64,000 nucleotides of DNA from the NCBI GenBank assembly GCA_903848465.1, contig CAINGK010000125.1, positions 85,917 to 149,916 on the forward strand. Direction: 5' to 3'. Position numbers and translations under genes: made by a program. This DNA comes from an uncultured Verrucomicrobiota bacterium (lineage in GTDB: Bacteria; Verrucomicrobiota; Verrucomicrobiia; Verrucomicrobiales; Verrucomicrobiaceae). Below are positions 54,578 to 63,936 of the stretch, piece by piece. Positions within the stretch are counted from its first letter, which is position 1. Every line of letters begins with the position of its first letter. The notes under the pieces are model-generated. The model was not told the origin of the DNA. It made no database searches and worked only from the letters and a program-made list of their open reading frames with translations.

Positions 54578-54846
54578 TGTGCTCCCCCCGCACGGAACAG
54601 CTCCATGGCTGGCGGCATCGTATGTGTGGTGTCGCGTGCTGCCTTGGCCCAGCCCACCACGCCCGCAGTCACCATGCCGGAGATGGCAGCCAGGAGCAGC
54701 AGCCAGTTTACAAACGAGCGCATGCGTTTGGCCCGCCCGTCATCGACCCTCACACGCGCCATGATCATCTGCTCCAGTCCACGCGGAGCCGTCGCCGGTG
54801 TGGTAGCGGCATTTTTGAGCATGCGGTCGAGTTCGGAATCGTTCAT
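54574..54846 (-). CDS. small single-pass membrane protein, first in the sigma unit
   Basis: 90 residues with a soluble N-terminal part (MNDSELDRMLKNAATTPATAPRGLEQMIMARVRVDDGRAKR in two parts), one membrane helix (about 44-66) and a short tail. The layout, a cytoplasmic helical head plus a single helix, is that of small anti-sigma proteins, but no family signature is visible. It overlaps the Spy-like gene by four bases (ATGA) and opens the three-gene unit. Confidence 0.7.
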   Translation of the reverse strand: MNDSELDRMLKNAATTPATAPRGLEQMIMARVRVDDGRAKRMRSFVNWLLLLAAISGMVTAGVVGWAKAARDTTHTMPPAMELFRAGGAQ

Positions 54847-54931
54847 GGCGTGCTATTTATGCATAAAGAACCACTATTTTTGAATTATTTTTTCACCGCA
54901 GGGGTCCAAATAAACAACAACCCAGTAGGCT

Positions 54932-55969
54932 ATGAACACCCAGCTCCAACTTCCCTTTCGGGGATGGAGTCGTGCCGAAGAAAGTTCCAATCACGGCTCT
55001 GGGGGCGGCAAAACACCAAGGATCGGGCTGGTTCTCTCCAGTGGCGGTGCCCGTGGTCTGGCGCATGCGGGGGTGATTCAGGTGCTCGAAGAGCAGGGCA
55101 TTCCCATCGCCGCCATCGCCGGGTGCAGCATGGGAGCCTACGTGGGTTCACTCTGGGCTGCCGGACTCAATGGGTCGCAGCTTGAAGCGCGCGCACGGGA
55201 GATCAAAGACCGCGCCACATTGAAATCATTGATGGATTTCATCATCCCACCCTCGGAAGGGCTGATTCGCGGTGACAAGCTGCGCAGGCATCTCGAACGT
55301 GACCTGGGGGACAAAACCTTTGCCGACCTCGACAAGCCGCTGATCATCATCGCCACCGATCTTGACCGTCTCACCCCGCACGTCTTCTGTTCCGGCAGCG
55401 TTTCCCATGCCGTGCATGCCAGTTCGGCCATTCCAGCGGTGTGTGCCCCGGTCAAATTCAATGGCCGACGGTACACTGACGGTGGCACTTCCGAGCCCCT
55501 GCCGGTGACGATTCTCAAAAAACGCTACCATCTGGATGCCGTCATTGCGGTAAACGTCATGCCTACACCGGGAGATTTTGAACTCCAAAGAGATCACACG
55601 TTCATGACGGACGACAAACCCGTCTTCCGTGTGTTTTCACGAATCTTCCGCAGCTTCTGGAGCAAGGTGAACCTGCTGGCCGATGGGAACGTGCTGGACA
55701 CCTTCCGCCGTGCCTTGATGGCGGCGCAGTTGCATCTCATCGCCAAAGAGGAGGCCGCCGCCGACGTGGTAATCCACCCCCATTTTGTTAGCTCGACGTG
55801 GCACGACTTTGAAAATTTTGCGCAGTACCTGCAGGCCGGTCGTGAGGCCGCCACCGCCGCGCTGCCCGCCATCCGTGCTCTGCTACAGAACACCACCAAC
55901 CTCAACCAGGAGACAATCAGCCATGAATTTGCTCCACCACACCCCCAATTGGAACGCCACGCCGCCTGA
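54932..55969 (+). CDS. patatin-like phospholipase
   Basis: 345 residues. The catalytic dyad of patatins is visible: Ser in AGCSMGAYVG (GxSxG) and Asp in YTDGGTSEPLPV; the oxyanion loop is LVLSSGGARGLAHAG. There is no signal peptide, so it is cytoplasmic or membrane-peripheral (RssA-like). It would release fatty acids from lipids, fitting the beta-oxidation genes that follow. Its 3' end overlaps the next gene by 47 bases. Confidence 0.9.
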   Translation: MNTQLQLPFRGWSRAEESSNHGSGGGKTPRIGLVLSSGGARGLAHAGVIQVLEEQGIPIAAIAGCSMGAYVGSLWAAGLNGSQLEARAREIKDRATLKSLMDFIIPPSEGLIRGDKLRRHLERDLGDKTFADLDKPLIIIATDLDRLTPHVFCSGSVSHAVHASSAIPAVCAPVKFNGRRYTDGGTSEPLPVTILKKRYHLDAVIAVNVMPTPGDFELQRDHTFMTDDKPVFRVFSRIFRSFWSKVNLLADGNVLDTFRRALMAAQLHLIAKEEAAADVVIHPHFVSSTWHDFENFAQYLQAGREAATAALPAIRALLQNTTNLNQETISHEFAPPHPQLERHAA

Positions 55970-57410
55970 GGTCTGGCGGCACTGGCAGCTCAAGCAGTTA
56001 CGTGAGTACCTGCACCACCGTGTCATTCCCTTCAGCGCGCATTACCACCGCGTGTTTGAAGAGCACGGCATTCACCCGCTCGACATCAAATCGTTCGAGG
56101 ACTGGAGCCGCATACCGTTCACTTCGAAGAAGGATCTCGCCAATCCGCGTGATTTTGTCCTCGTGCCTGATGAGGCCGCGCTCCGTCGTGAACCCGGCAT
56201 GATATTCACCGCGTTGCTGCATGGTCGTGCGGCTGCGAAAGAACAGGCTGAAGCAGAATTTCGCCCCATCCTACTCACCAGCACCACCGGCCGTTCAGCG
56301 GATCCGGTGCCGTTTCTCTACACGAAGCATGATCTGCACAACCTGGACATCAGCGGCAGCCGACTGATGCTCGCCGGGCGTTCGCAGCGGGATTTTAAAC
56401 ACATCAATCTCTTCCCGTATGCTCCCCATCTCGCCTTCTGGCTGGCGCACCACGCGGGGCTGGGCTTTGGCACCTTCATGCTGAGCACGGGTGGCGGCAA
56501 GACGCTCGGCACGGATGGCAACATCAGCCTCATCGACAAAATCCAGCCGGACATCCTCATCGGCATGCCCACCTTCATCTACCATGTGCTGCGTGAGGCC
56601 TATGAAACCGGCAGGAAGTGGCCCAATTTAAAACGGCTCGTCCTCGGCGGCGAAAAAGTCGCGGATGGTTTGCGTGCCCGTTTGCGCGATCTCACCACAC
56701 TGCTGGGCAGCCCAGATACGCATGTCATGGCTACGTACGGTTTCACCGAGGCGAAAATGGCCTTTCCTGAATGCGTCGGCCAATCTCACGAAGCCAGCGG
56801 GTATCACCTGAGTCCCGACCTGGGACTGGTGGAGCTGATCAACCCTGAAACAGGAGAGGTCGTGCCCGACGGCCAGCCTGGCGAGATCGTCTTCACGCCA
56901 CTCAACGCCCGCGGCACCGTCGTGCTGCGCTATCGCACAGGTGACATCGCCGAAGGCGGTCTAACCTGGGAAAAGTGCCCCAACTGCGGCCGCACCTGCC
57001 CACGTCTGCTGGGGCCCATCTCTCGCGTGAGTGAAGTGCGTGAGCTGCATGTGGACAAGCTCAAGGGCACGCTGGTGAACTTCAACCTGCTCGAACATCT
57101 GCTGGATGACCAAAAAGGCATCGCCGCCTGGCAGATCGAGCTGCGCAAGCGCCATGACGACCCGCTCGAAATGGACGAGGTGCATCTGCACCTCACTGCT
57201 GAAACCGGCGTGCGCGAATCCGAACTCGAACTCGCCGTTTCCCGCCGCTTTCACGAAGCCACGGAGATCACCCCGAACGGTCTTCATTTCCATACTCTGG
57301 TCGAACTGCGCGAACTACTCGGCGTAGGCCGCCTCCTGAAGGAGGAAAAACTCGTCGATCACCGCCCCAAAGCCAAACCCGCCGCAGCCCATGTGGCACT
57401 CAGCTCCTAA
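55923..57410 (+). CDS. phenylacetate-CoA-ligase-like AMP-forming ligase
   Basis: About 495 residues. ATG 55923 (MNLLHHTPNW) lies inside the patatin 3' end. The adenylate-forming core motifs are LTSTTGRSADPVPF (the P-loop, less Gly-rich than usual), ATYGFTEAKMAF, and VLRYRTGDIAEGG; a Cys-rich CPNCGRTCPR follows as in PaaK proteins. It activates a carboxylic acid to its CoA thioester; by context the substrate is a fatty or aryl acid rather than necessarily phenylacetate. Confidence 0.82.
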   Translation: MNLLHHTPNWNATPPEVWRHWQLKQLREYLHHRVIPFSAHYHRVFEEHGIHPLDIKSFEDWSRIPFTSKKDLANPRDFVLVPDEAALRREPGMIFTALLHGRAAAKEQAEAEFRPILLTSTTGRSADPVPFLYTKHDLHNLDISGSRLMLAGRSQRDFKHINLFPYAPHLAFWLAHHAGLGFGTFMLSTGGGKTLGTDGNISLIDKIQPDILIGMPTFIYHVLREAYETGRKWPNLKRLVLGGEKVADGLRARLRDLTTLLGSPDTHVMATYGFTEAKMAFPECVGQSHEASGYHLSPDLGLVELINPETGEVVPDGQPGEIVFTPLNARGTVVLRYRTGDIAEGGLTWEKCPNCGRTCPRLLGPISRVSEVRELHVDKLKGTLVNFNLLEHLLDDQKGIAAWQIELRKRHDDPLEMDEVHLHLTAETGVRESELELAVSRRFHEATEITPNGLHFHTLVELRELLGVGRLLKEEKLVDHRPKAKPAAAHVALSS

Positions 57411-57414
57411 CGCC

Positions 57415-58686
57415 ATGAAAACTCCCTCACTTGTCATTGTCGCCGCCGCCCGCACGCCGTTCTCGCGCGCTGGCACTGATCTCGCGCATCTGGATGCCGT
57501 TGAACTGGGTCGCCACGCCGTCGCGGCGCTGCTCACCCGCACCGGCATTGACCCGATGCTGGTGGATGAAACCATCCTTGGCTGTGTCGGCCAGCCACCG
57601 GAAGCGATGAACATCGCCCGCGTCATCGCACTGCGTGCCGGATTGCCAGAATCGAAACCGGCCATGACCGTGCATCGCAACTGCGCCTCCGGCCTGGAGG
57701 CGCTGACGCTCGCACATGCGAAGATGTGTGCAGGCCAGGGCGAGGTCTTCGTCGTTGGCGGGACGGAAAGCATGAGCAGCATGCCCTTCTATTTTTCACG
57801 GCCTGCGGTGGAAAAATTCACCGCCCTGAGCCGGGCGCGGGACTTCAGTGGTCGAGCCAGAGCTGCGCTGCATTTCCGGCCGGCAGACTTTGCGCCTGTT
57901 ATTGGCCTAAAACTCGGCCTCACAGACCCCGTTTCGAGTTTGAACATGGGACAGACCGCCGAGGTGCTGGCGCGTGAGTTTGGCATCACCCGCGAGATGC
58001 AGGACGTTTTTGCCATGCGCAGTCATTTGCGCGCCACGCAGGCGAATCACCTGCTCAATCAGGAGATCGCACCGGTGCTCGGTCACAATGTCATTGCGAC
58101 CGACAACGGCATCCGCCCCGACTCCAGCCTTGAAAAGCTCGGCAAACTCAAACCGCTCTTCGACACTGTCACCGGCAGTGTGACCGCAGGCAACTCCAGC
58201 CAAATCACCGATGGCGCGGTGGCCCTACTCGTCGCCACCGAAGAGGCCGCTGCCGCACACAACTGGAAGCCGCTGGGACGCCTCGTCAGTTATGCGGCCA
58301 CCGGCTGTGATCCAGCGCGCATGGGACTCGGTCCGGTGCGTGCGCTGGACGCTGCACTGCATCGCAGTGGGTGGAAACTGGATGAAGCGGATGTCTTTGA
58401 AATCAACGAAGCCTTCGCCGCCCAGGTGCTGGCAGTCATGAAATGCCTGGCTGATCCCACCAGCGCCCGCCGCGCCGGATTGGAAGCCCCGCTGGGCGAA
58501 CTCGATCCCGCGAAGATCAATGCCTGCGGCGGAGCCATCGCTCTGGGGCATCCCGTTGGAGCTACCGGTGCGCGTCTCGTTCAGACAGCGCTGAATCAGT
58601 TGCATGCCAACGATGGCAAACGCGCTGTGATCAGCCTTTGCGTCGGAGGCGGGCAGGGAATGGCGGCCTGCCTCGAAGCATTATGA
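57415..58686 (+). CDS. acetyl-CoA acyltransferase (thiolase)
   Basis: About 423 residues. ATG 57415 (MKTPSLV) starts five bases after the ligase stop. Catalytic residues: Cys in HRNCASGLEA, His in IALGHPVGATGARLV, and the second Cys in SLCVGGGQGMA; EINEAFAAQVL is the NEAF motif. It is the last step of beta-oxidation, thiolytic cleavage of 3-ketoacyl-CoA. The stop overlaps the next start by four bases (ATGA), indicating coupled translation with the FadB-like gene. Confidence 0.93.
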   Translation: MKTPSLVIVAAARTPFSRAGTDLAHLDAVELGRHAVAALLTRTGIDPMLVDETILGCVGQPPEAMNIARVIALRAGLPESKPAMTVHRNCASGLEALTLAHAKMCAGQGEVFVVGGTESMSSMPFYFSRPAVEKFTALSRARDFSGRARAALHFRPADFAPVIGLKLGLTDPVSSLNMGQTAEVLAREFGITREMQDVFAMRSHLRATQANHLLNQEIAPVLGHNVIATDNGIRPDSSLEKLGKLKPLFDTVTGSVTAGNSSQITDGAVALLVATEEAAAAHNWKPLGRLVSYAATGCDPARMGLGPVRALDAALHRSGWKLDEADVFEINEAFAAQVLAVMKCLADPTSARRAGLEAPLGELDPAKINACGGAIALGHPVGATGARLVQTALNQLHANDGKRAVISLCVGGGQGMAACLEAL

Positions 58687-60755
58687 ATTTAAAACAGCAA
58701 ATTCTCATCCAACTCAAAGCCATGAAAACTTTCCTCAACTGCCCCTCAATCATCCACGATCCGCCACATGTACTGGAGGACATCATCCACGGTCATCCTG
58801 TGCCACTGAAGCATTTCCGGCTCGAAATAGACCACGACGGCATCGCCTGGGTCACGTTTGATTCACCCAAATCCTCCGTCAATGTCTGGAACGAGGAAAC
58901 GCTGCGCGAGTTTAACCACCTCCTTGAAACCATCGAACACGACACCCGTGCCAAAGCTTTGGTGCTGCGCAGCGCCAAAGAGCGCATCTTCATCGCCGGT
59001 GCTGACATCAAGGCCATTCGCAACATGCAGCATGTCCGGGTGAATGATCTCATCTGGCTTGGGCAGGCCGTGTTTGACCGCCTAGCCCGGCTGGACATGC
59101 CAAAGGTCGCCGCGATTCATGGGGCCTGCATGGGCGGCGGCTTTGAAGTCACCCTTGCCTGTGATTGGCGCATCGCCAGCGACCACGAAAGCACCAAGAT
59201 CGGCCTGCCGGAGACCCAGCTCGGCATTCTGCCTGCCTGGGGCGGCTCCACACGGTTGTCACGCATCGTCGGTGTGCGCAAGGCACTCGACCTCATCACC
59301 ACCGGCAAGCTGCTCAATGCCAGCGCCGCAAAACATGCGGGGCTGGTCAGCCAGGTCGTGGCAGTGGAGAATCTGGAAATACTTGCCCGCCGCCTTGTGC
59401 GTCAAAAACGTCCAAGCCAGAGGCTGCTGTTTGAAAACCTCTTTGCATCAGTCATTGGCATCTTGGCGAAACGCAAAGTGCTCGCCAAGACACGCGGCCT
59501 TTATCCTTCGATCACGAGAGCCGTGGAAGTAGTCACCCATGCGGTTCATGGTCAGGTCGAAGACGGTCTGCTGCTGGAACGCAATGCCGTGGCCGAACTG
59601 ATCCAAAGCCATGACTCCGCCCGGCTGATCGACCTTTTTTTCAAGCGCGAAGAAGCCAACAAGCGCCCTACCTCCAGCGGTACGGCGCTGCCCATCCACG
59701 ACGCCACCGTCATCGGTGCGGGAGTGATGGGTGCTGGAATTGCGCATACCTTAGCTTCGCGTGGCATCCGAGTGCTAATGACGGACGTCACCAACGACAG
59801 CCTCGCGCGTGGACTGGAACGGATTCATGGCCTCGTTTCAGACGCCACGCGCCGAAGGCTGGTGACCCAGGTTCAGGCGCGGGATACGCTGGACCACATC
59901 AGTACCACGCATGTGCCGGTGCCGCTTAACAGGCACCATCTTGTGATAGAAGCTGCAACGGAGAGCATGGAGTTGAAGAAGAAGATCTTCGCCGATCTTG
60001 CGGCACGTGTCTCGGCAGACACTATTCTGGCCACCAATACTAGCGCACTGTCTGTGTCGGATTTGGCAAAAACCGTGCCCCATCCAGAGCGCGTCATTGG
60101 CTTGCATTTCTTCAATCCGGTGCATCGAATGCCGCTGGTGGAGGTCATCACACTGCCCGAAACCGCACCGGATGTGCTCGCAACGGTGGTCAGTTTTGTG
60201 CAAAAGCTCGGCAAGACGCCTGTGGTCGTTAAAGACAGTCCGGGATTTTTGGTGAACCGCATTTTGGTGCCCTACTTGATGGAAGCGGTCCGCCTGCATG
60301 AGAGCGGCATTCCGGTGAAGGACATCGACGACGCCATGCTTGAATTTGGCATGCCGATGGGACCGATGCGTCTGCTGGATGAAATTGGACTTGATGTGGC
60401 TGCGCATGTGGCCAGGACACTCGCGAGTGCTTTCCCAGAGCGCTTTCCACACACGGACGCGCTCGATAAGATGGTGAACGCGGGTCAGCTTGGCAAGAAA
60501 ACGGGGCAGGGCTTCTACCGTTATGAGAAAGGGAAAGAGATCACGGTCACGACCCATGCCGATTTGCCGAGACATGAGAGCATTCAGACTAATCTGGCGC
60601 TGCTCATCAGTCAGGAGGCGATGCGTTGCCTCAAGGAGGGAATCGCCCGTAACGCGGATGACATCGATTTGGCCATGGTGTTAGGCACCGGCTATCCGCC
60701 GTTCCGTGGCGGCCCCATCACTTTCGCCCGGGATACGGGCATCATTGATTATTAA
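58683..60755 (+). CDS. FadB/FadJ-like enoyl-CoA hydratase / 3-hydroxyacyl-CoA dehydrogenase
   Basis: About 690 residues with two enzymes. The N-terminal hydratase has the acyl-CoA pocket IFIAGADIKAI and both catalytic Glu regions (CMGGGFEVTLACDWRIAS, KIGLPETQLGILPAWGG). The NAD-binding dehydrogenase starts at VIGAGVMGAGIAHTLASRG, then HFFNPVHRMPLVEVI and DSPGFLVNRILVPYL, and ends with the YPPFRGGP motif. ATG 58683 overlaps the thiolase stop; an ATG 13 codons in (MKTFLNC) is an alternative. It performs the two middle steps of beta-oxidation. Confidence 0.93.
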   Translation: MNLKQQILIQLKAMKTFLNCPSIIHDPPHVLEDIIHGHPVPLKHFRLEIDHDGIAWVTFDSPKSSVNVWNEETLREFNHLLETIEHDTRAKALVLRSAKERIFIAGADIKAIRNMQHVRVNDLIWLGQAVFDRLARLDMPKVAAIHGACMGGGFEVTLACDWRIASDHESTKIGLPETQLGILPAWGGSTRLSRIVGVRKALDLITTGKLLNASAAKHAGLVSQVVAVENLEILARRLVRQKRPSQRLLFENLFASVIGILAKRKVLAKTRGLYPSITRAVEVVTHAVHGQVEDGLLLERNAVAELIQSHDSARLIDLFFKREEANKRPTSSGTALPIHDATVIGAGVMGAGIAHTLASRGIRVLMTDVTNDSLARGLERIHGLVSDATRRRLVTQVQARDTLDHISTTHVPVPLNRHHLVIEAATESMELKKKIFADLAARVSADTILATNTSALSVSDLAKTVPHPERVIGLHFFNPVHRMPLVEVITLPETAPDVLATVVSFVQKLGKTPVVVKDSPGFLVNRILVPYLMEAVRLHESGIPVKDIDDAMLEFGMPMGPMRLLDEIGLDVAAHVARTLASAFPERFPHTDALDKMVNAGQLGKKTGQGFYRYEKGKEITVTTHADLPRHESIQTNLALLISQEAMRCLKEGIARNADDIDLAMVLGTGYPPFRGGPITFARDTGIIDY

Positions 60756-60781
60756 ATCACCCTCAACTGGAGAACAAAGCC

Positions 60782-62638
60782 ATGAAAACGACTCTGGAAG
60801 AAACCAAGCCCGAAGCCAAGACCCTCATCGACACCTCCCGCATGAATGCGGGCCAGCGTGCCGCACTCGAAATGGCGGAAGCCGCGCGTGATGAACGCCG
60901 CAACACCGGAATCGCCGCCGGTATCTTTTTTGGCGAACCGGATTTCGACCAACTGCTGCCGTTTCCGAAACAAAGCGTCGAAGATCACGATCAGGGAGAT
61001 GCTTTCCTGCATCGGCTTGAGCGAGTCCTGGATCAATATGCTGATCCCGATGAGATCGATGCCTCCGGGGAGATTCCTGATATGCTGTTGAGTGAACTGG
61101 CTCGGATAGGTGCCTTCGGCATCAAGATTCCTGTCAGGTATGGTGGTCTCGGCCTCTCGCAGACGAATTACTCGCGTGCGGCCATGCTGCTGGGTAGCCG
61201 GTGTGGCAATCTCGCGGCGCTGCTGTCGGCGCATCAGTCCATCGGCGCGCCGCAGCCGCTCATTTTGTTTGGCACGGAAGAGCAGAAGGCCAAATACCTG
61301 CCGCGTTGCGCCAAAGGCGAGATCAGCGCCTTTGCATTGACGGAAAACGAGGTGGGGTCAGACCCTGCGCGAATGAAGACCGTGGCTCGGCCCGATGCGG
61401 ATGGCGAGCACTACATCCTCAGCGGGGAAAAGCTGTGGTGTACGAATGGCACGAAGGCTGGCCTGATCGTGGTGATGGCGAAAACTCCCACGGCGGAGAA
61501 GCCGCATGCTACGACGGCTTTTATCGTTGAGACCAGTTGGCCGGGGGTGGAGATCCTGCACCGTTGCCGTTTTATGGGCCTCAAAGCGCTCTACAACGGG
61601 GTCATCCACTTCGACAACGTGAGAGTGCCCGCTGCGAATGTGCTTGGCGGGGTCGGACGCGGCCTCAAGGTGGCGCTGACGACGTTGAACACGGGGCGCA
61701 TCACGCTGCCTGCCGCCTGCACGGGGCTGTCGCAGCGCTGCTTGGAAATCAGTAAACGCTGGGCGCGCTCGCGTGAGCAGTGGGGGCAGCCGATTGGTCG
61801 TCATGCCGCTATCGCGGACAAGCTCAGCCGCATGGCTGCGGACACCTTCGCCATGGAAAGCATCGTGCGTTATGTCTCGGCCATGGTGGATCGCGACAAG
61901 CATGCGGATGTCCGTCTCGAAGCCGCCATCGGCAAGCTCTGGGGCAGCGAAAAGTCCTGGCGCATCATGGACGACACGATGCAGATGCGCGGTGGTCGTG
62001 GTTTTGAAACTGCGGCTTCATTGAAGGCCCGTGGCGATGTGCCCGAACCCGTCGAACGACTGTTCAGAGATTCGCGTATCAATACGATCTTCGAAGGCAG
62101 CAGCGAGATCATGCGGCTCTTCATTGCACGTGAGGCGCTGGAACCTCATCTCAACCTCGGAGCTGATGCGGTGAATCCAACTTTACCGTGGAAGGTGCGT
62201 GCAAAGGCCGCCCTGCGTGCCGCACGGTTTTATGCCACGTGGTATCCACTGAAATGGCTGCCGCTGGGAGCTGGAGACGCGAAAGATCTGCTGCATCCGT
62301 CCCTGCAATTCGAGCTGGATGCCGTCGCTCGGATGAGTCGGGTGCTGGCTCGTCGGCTGTTTCTCGCGATGGCGTTGAACGGTCCTAAACTCGAAAAGCG
62401 TCAGGTGGTGCTGGGCCACTTTGTTGATGTGGGGGCCGAATTGTTTGTCTGGGGCTGCGCGCTGGCCCATGCCCAGAGCAGGGTGAATGACTCGTCTATG
62501 TCTGAGGTGGAAATCGACAAGCTGGTGCGCTTGGTGCGCTTCTTTGGCAAGATCACGCGTGAACGCATCGCCACCAGTTTTCGGCATCTCAAGGAGAACC
62601 TGGATGCTGAGAGCTGGCAGGTGGCGCAGGAAGTGTGA
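60782..62638 (+). CDS. acyl-CoA dehydrogenase, long (VLCAD-like) form
   Basis: 618 residues, FAD enzyme for the first step of beta-oxidation. A GGAG ribosome site lies nine bases before the ATG. Motifs: IPVRYGGLGLSQTNYSRA, FALTENEVGSDPARMKT, LWCTNGTKAGLIVVM, and RINTIFEGSSEIMRLFIA with the catalytic-Glu region. The extra C-terminal domain of about 170 residues matches the long VLCAD/ACAD9-type enzymes, larger than the usual 380-residue forms. It is the last gene of the oxidation operon. Confidence 0.92.
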   Translation: MKTTLEETKPEAKTLIDTSRMNAGQRAALEMAEAARDERRNTGIAAGIFFGEPDFDQLLPFPKQSVEDHDQGDAFLHRLERVLDQYADPDEIDASGEIPDMLLSELARIGAFGIKIPVRYGGLGLSQTNYSRAAMLLGSRCGNLAALLSAHQSIGAPQPLILFGTEEQKAKYLPRCAKGEISAFALTENEVGSDPARMKTVARPDADGEHYILSGEKLWCTNGTKAGLIVVMAKTPTAEKPHATTAFIVETSWPGVEILHRCRFMGLKALYNGVIHFDNVRVPAANVLGGVGRGLKVALTTLNTGRITLPAACTGLSQRCLEISKRWARSREQWGQPIGRHAAIADKLSRMAADTFAMESIVRYVSAMVDRDKHADVRLEAAIGKLWGSEKSWRIMDDTMQMRGGRGFETAASLKARGDVPEPVERLFRDSRINTIFEGSSEIMRLFIAREALEPHLNLGADAVNPTLPWKVRAKAALRAARFYATWYPLKWLPLGAGDAKDLLHPSLQFELDAVARMSRVLARRLFLAMALNGPKLEKRQVVLGHFVDVGAELFVWGCALAHAQSRVNDSSMSEVEIDKLVRLVRFFGKITRERIATSFRHLKENLDAESWQVAQEV

Positions 62639-62728
62639 ACGCATTTTATGCTGGCCTGATGCCTGCTGATGGGGTTAAAAGTGGCCGGTTCCACGAACCA
62701 GCCCCATTCACTTCATTATCCCCACGCC

Positions 62729-63136
62729 ATGCTCAAAGAATTCAAAGCCTTCATCCTCAAAGGCAACGTCGTCGATCTTTCCACCGGTGTTATCATTGGT
62801 GCCGCCTTTGGCACTATCGTTGCCGCTTTCACCAAAGGCATCATCGAGCCCCTGCTCAAAGCCATCGGTGGCAATCCGAATGTCTCCCTGGGCTTCAAGA
62901 TCGGCGAGTTCATCAATGAAAAAGGCGAGAAGACGGCCAACATGCTCGACATCGGCATGATCATCAATGCGGTCATTGGATTCCTGATCACCGCAGCGGT
63001 CATCTTCTTTGTCATCGTCAAGCCGGTGAATACCCTGCTGGCCAAGATGAAAAAGGATGAGGCGGCTGCGCCCCCGCCTGCTCCGGCGGCAGATATTGTG
63101 TTGCTCACGGAAATCCGTGATCTGCTGAAGAAGTAG
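62729..63136 (+). CDS. mscL: large-conductance mechanosensitive channel
   Basis: Membrane channel opening under hypo-osmotic stress. ATG 62729 (MLKEFKAFILKGNVVDLSTG) is chosen because this is the canonical MscL N-terminus with the amphipathic helix; the frame starts 20 codons earlier without similarity. TM1 is VIIGAAFGTIVAAFTKGII, TM2 about AVIGFLITAAVIFFVIVKPVN, and the tail has an Ala/Pro-rich linker before a C-terminal helix (EIRDLLKK). The 135-residue length is typical. Confidence 0.95.
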   Translation: MLKEFKAFILKGNVVDLSTGVIIGAAFGTIVAAFTKGIIEPLLKAIGGNPNVSLGFKIGEFINEKGEKTANMLDIGMIINAVIGFLITAAVIFFVIVKPVNTLLAKMKKDEAAAPPPAPAADIVLLTEIRDLLKK

Positions 63137-63262
63137 AGCGTGAACAACGAACCCGAGCCACACGCTGAAGCGTGAACAACGTACCCAGGCCGCACGCTGA
63201 AGCGTGAACAACGAACCCGAGCCACACGCTGAAGCGTGAACAACGTACCAAACAACGAACCC
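63137..63262. repeat. REP-like 32-bp tandem repeat array next to a RAYT gene
   Basis: Three complete 32-base units (63137-63168, 63169-63200, 63201-63232) and a truncated fourth (from 63233) fill the space between mscL and the transposase. Units 1 and 3 are identical; unit 2 differs at about four positions, and unit 4 begins like unit 2, so the array looks like a repeated 64-base dimer. Each unit begins with AGCGTG and ends with CACGCT plus GA, so the unit boundaries form CACGCT-GA-AGCGTG palindromes. These are folded-REP characteristics and suggest substrate sites of the adjacent transposase. Confidence 0.85.
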
Positions 63263-63268
63263 TAGCCC

Positions 63269-63865
63269 ATGTATCGTTGGCGGAAACTCTCAGTCGAAGA
63301 CCAGGCTGCACTGTTGCAGTATCGCCAGCGACTGAGCCGCCCATGGCACAGTCCGCCCCATTTCATTGAAGGTCCGGCGCTCTTTCATCTCACGGCGGCG
63401 TGTTATGAGCATGCGTCGATCATTGGCAGCTCACCCGTGCGGATGCAGGCATTCAGCGCTGATCTGCTCAGCACACTGGCCGCAGCGGGTGTCACGACTC
63501 ACGCGTGGTGTCTGCTGCCCAACCACTACCATGTGCTCGTGCATGTGCCGGACTTGAAGCCCGTGACCACCGCGCTCGGCAGGCTGCATGGTCGCACCTC
63601 CCATGCTTGGAACGGCGAAGATGCGCTGCGCGGACGCAAAGTGTGGTGCGCTCCGGCGGACCGTGCCATCCGCAACCACGCGCATTTTTGGGCCACGCTG
63701 AACTACATCCATCACAATCCTGTGCGGCATGGTCAGGTGGAGCACTGGCAGGACTGGCCGTTCAGCAGTGCGCCGGATTATCTGGCCGCCGTGGGCCGTG
63801 AGGAAGCGGTGCGTGTTTGGAAGGCCTTTCCCATTCTTGATTACGGTGCGGGCTGGGATGATTAG
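63269..63865 (+). CDS. REP-associated tyrosine transposase (RAYT, Y1 family)
   Basis: 198 residues. Single-strand transposase of the IS200/IS605-like Y1 family, domesticated type. The HUH metal motif is LLPNHYHVLVHVP, the helix with the catalytic Tyr is in ATLNYIHHNPVRHG, and WPFSSAPDYLA is the family tail. It follows the REP-like array directly, with the final repeat six bases before the ATG, which is the classical RAYT-REP arrangement in which the transposase cuts and mobilises REP hairpins. It is complete and not obviously decayed. Confidence 0.9.
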   Translation: MYRWRKLSVEDQAALLQYRQRLSRPWHSPPHFIEGPALFHLTAACYEHASIIGSSPVRMQAFSADLLSTLAAAGVTTHAWCLLPNHYHVLVHVPDLKPVTTALGRLHGRTSHAWNGEDALRGRKVWCAPADRAIRNHAHFWATLNYIHHNPVRHGQVEHWQDWPFSSAPDYLAAVGREEAVRVWKAFPILDYGAGWDD

Positions 63866-63936
63866 ACTTGTTCTCGGATAACAAACTGGATGAGCGCGAG
63901 CAGAAAGTGGCAGGGGCGCTGCGCTCAGGATGGGTT

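Noticed and set aside
63137..63262. CRISPR array
   Set aside because: The 32-base units are contiguous with no spacers, and no cas gene is near; REP-like palindromes and a RAYT gene explain them better.
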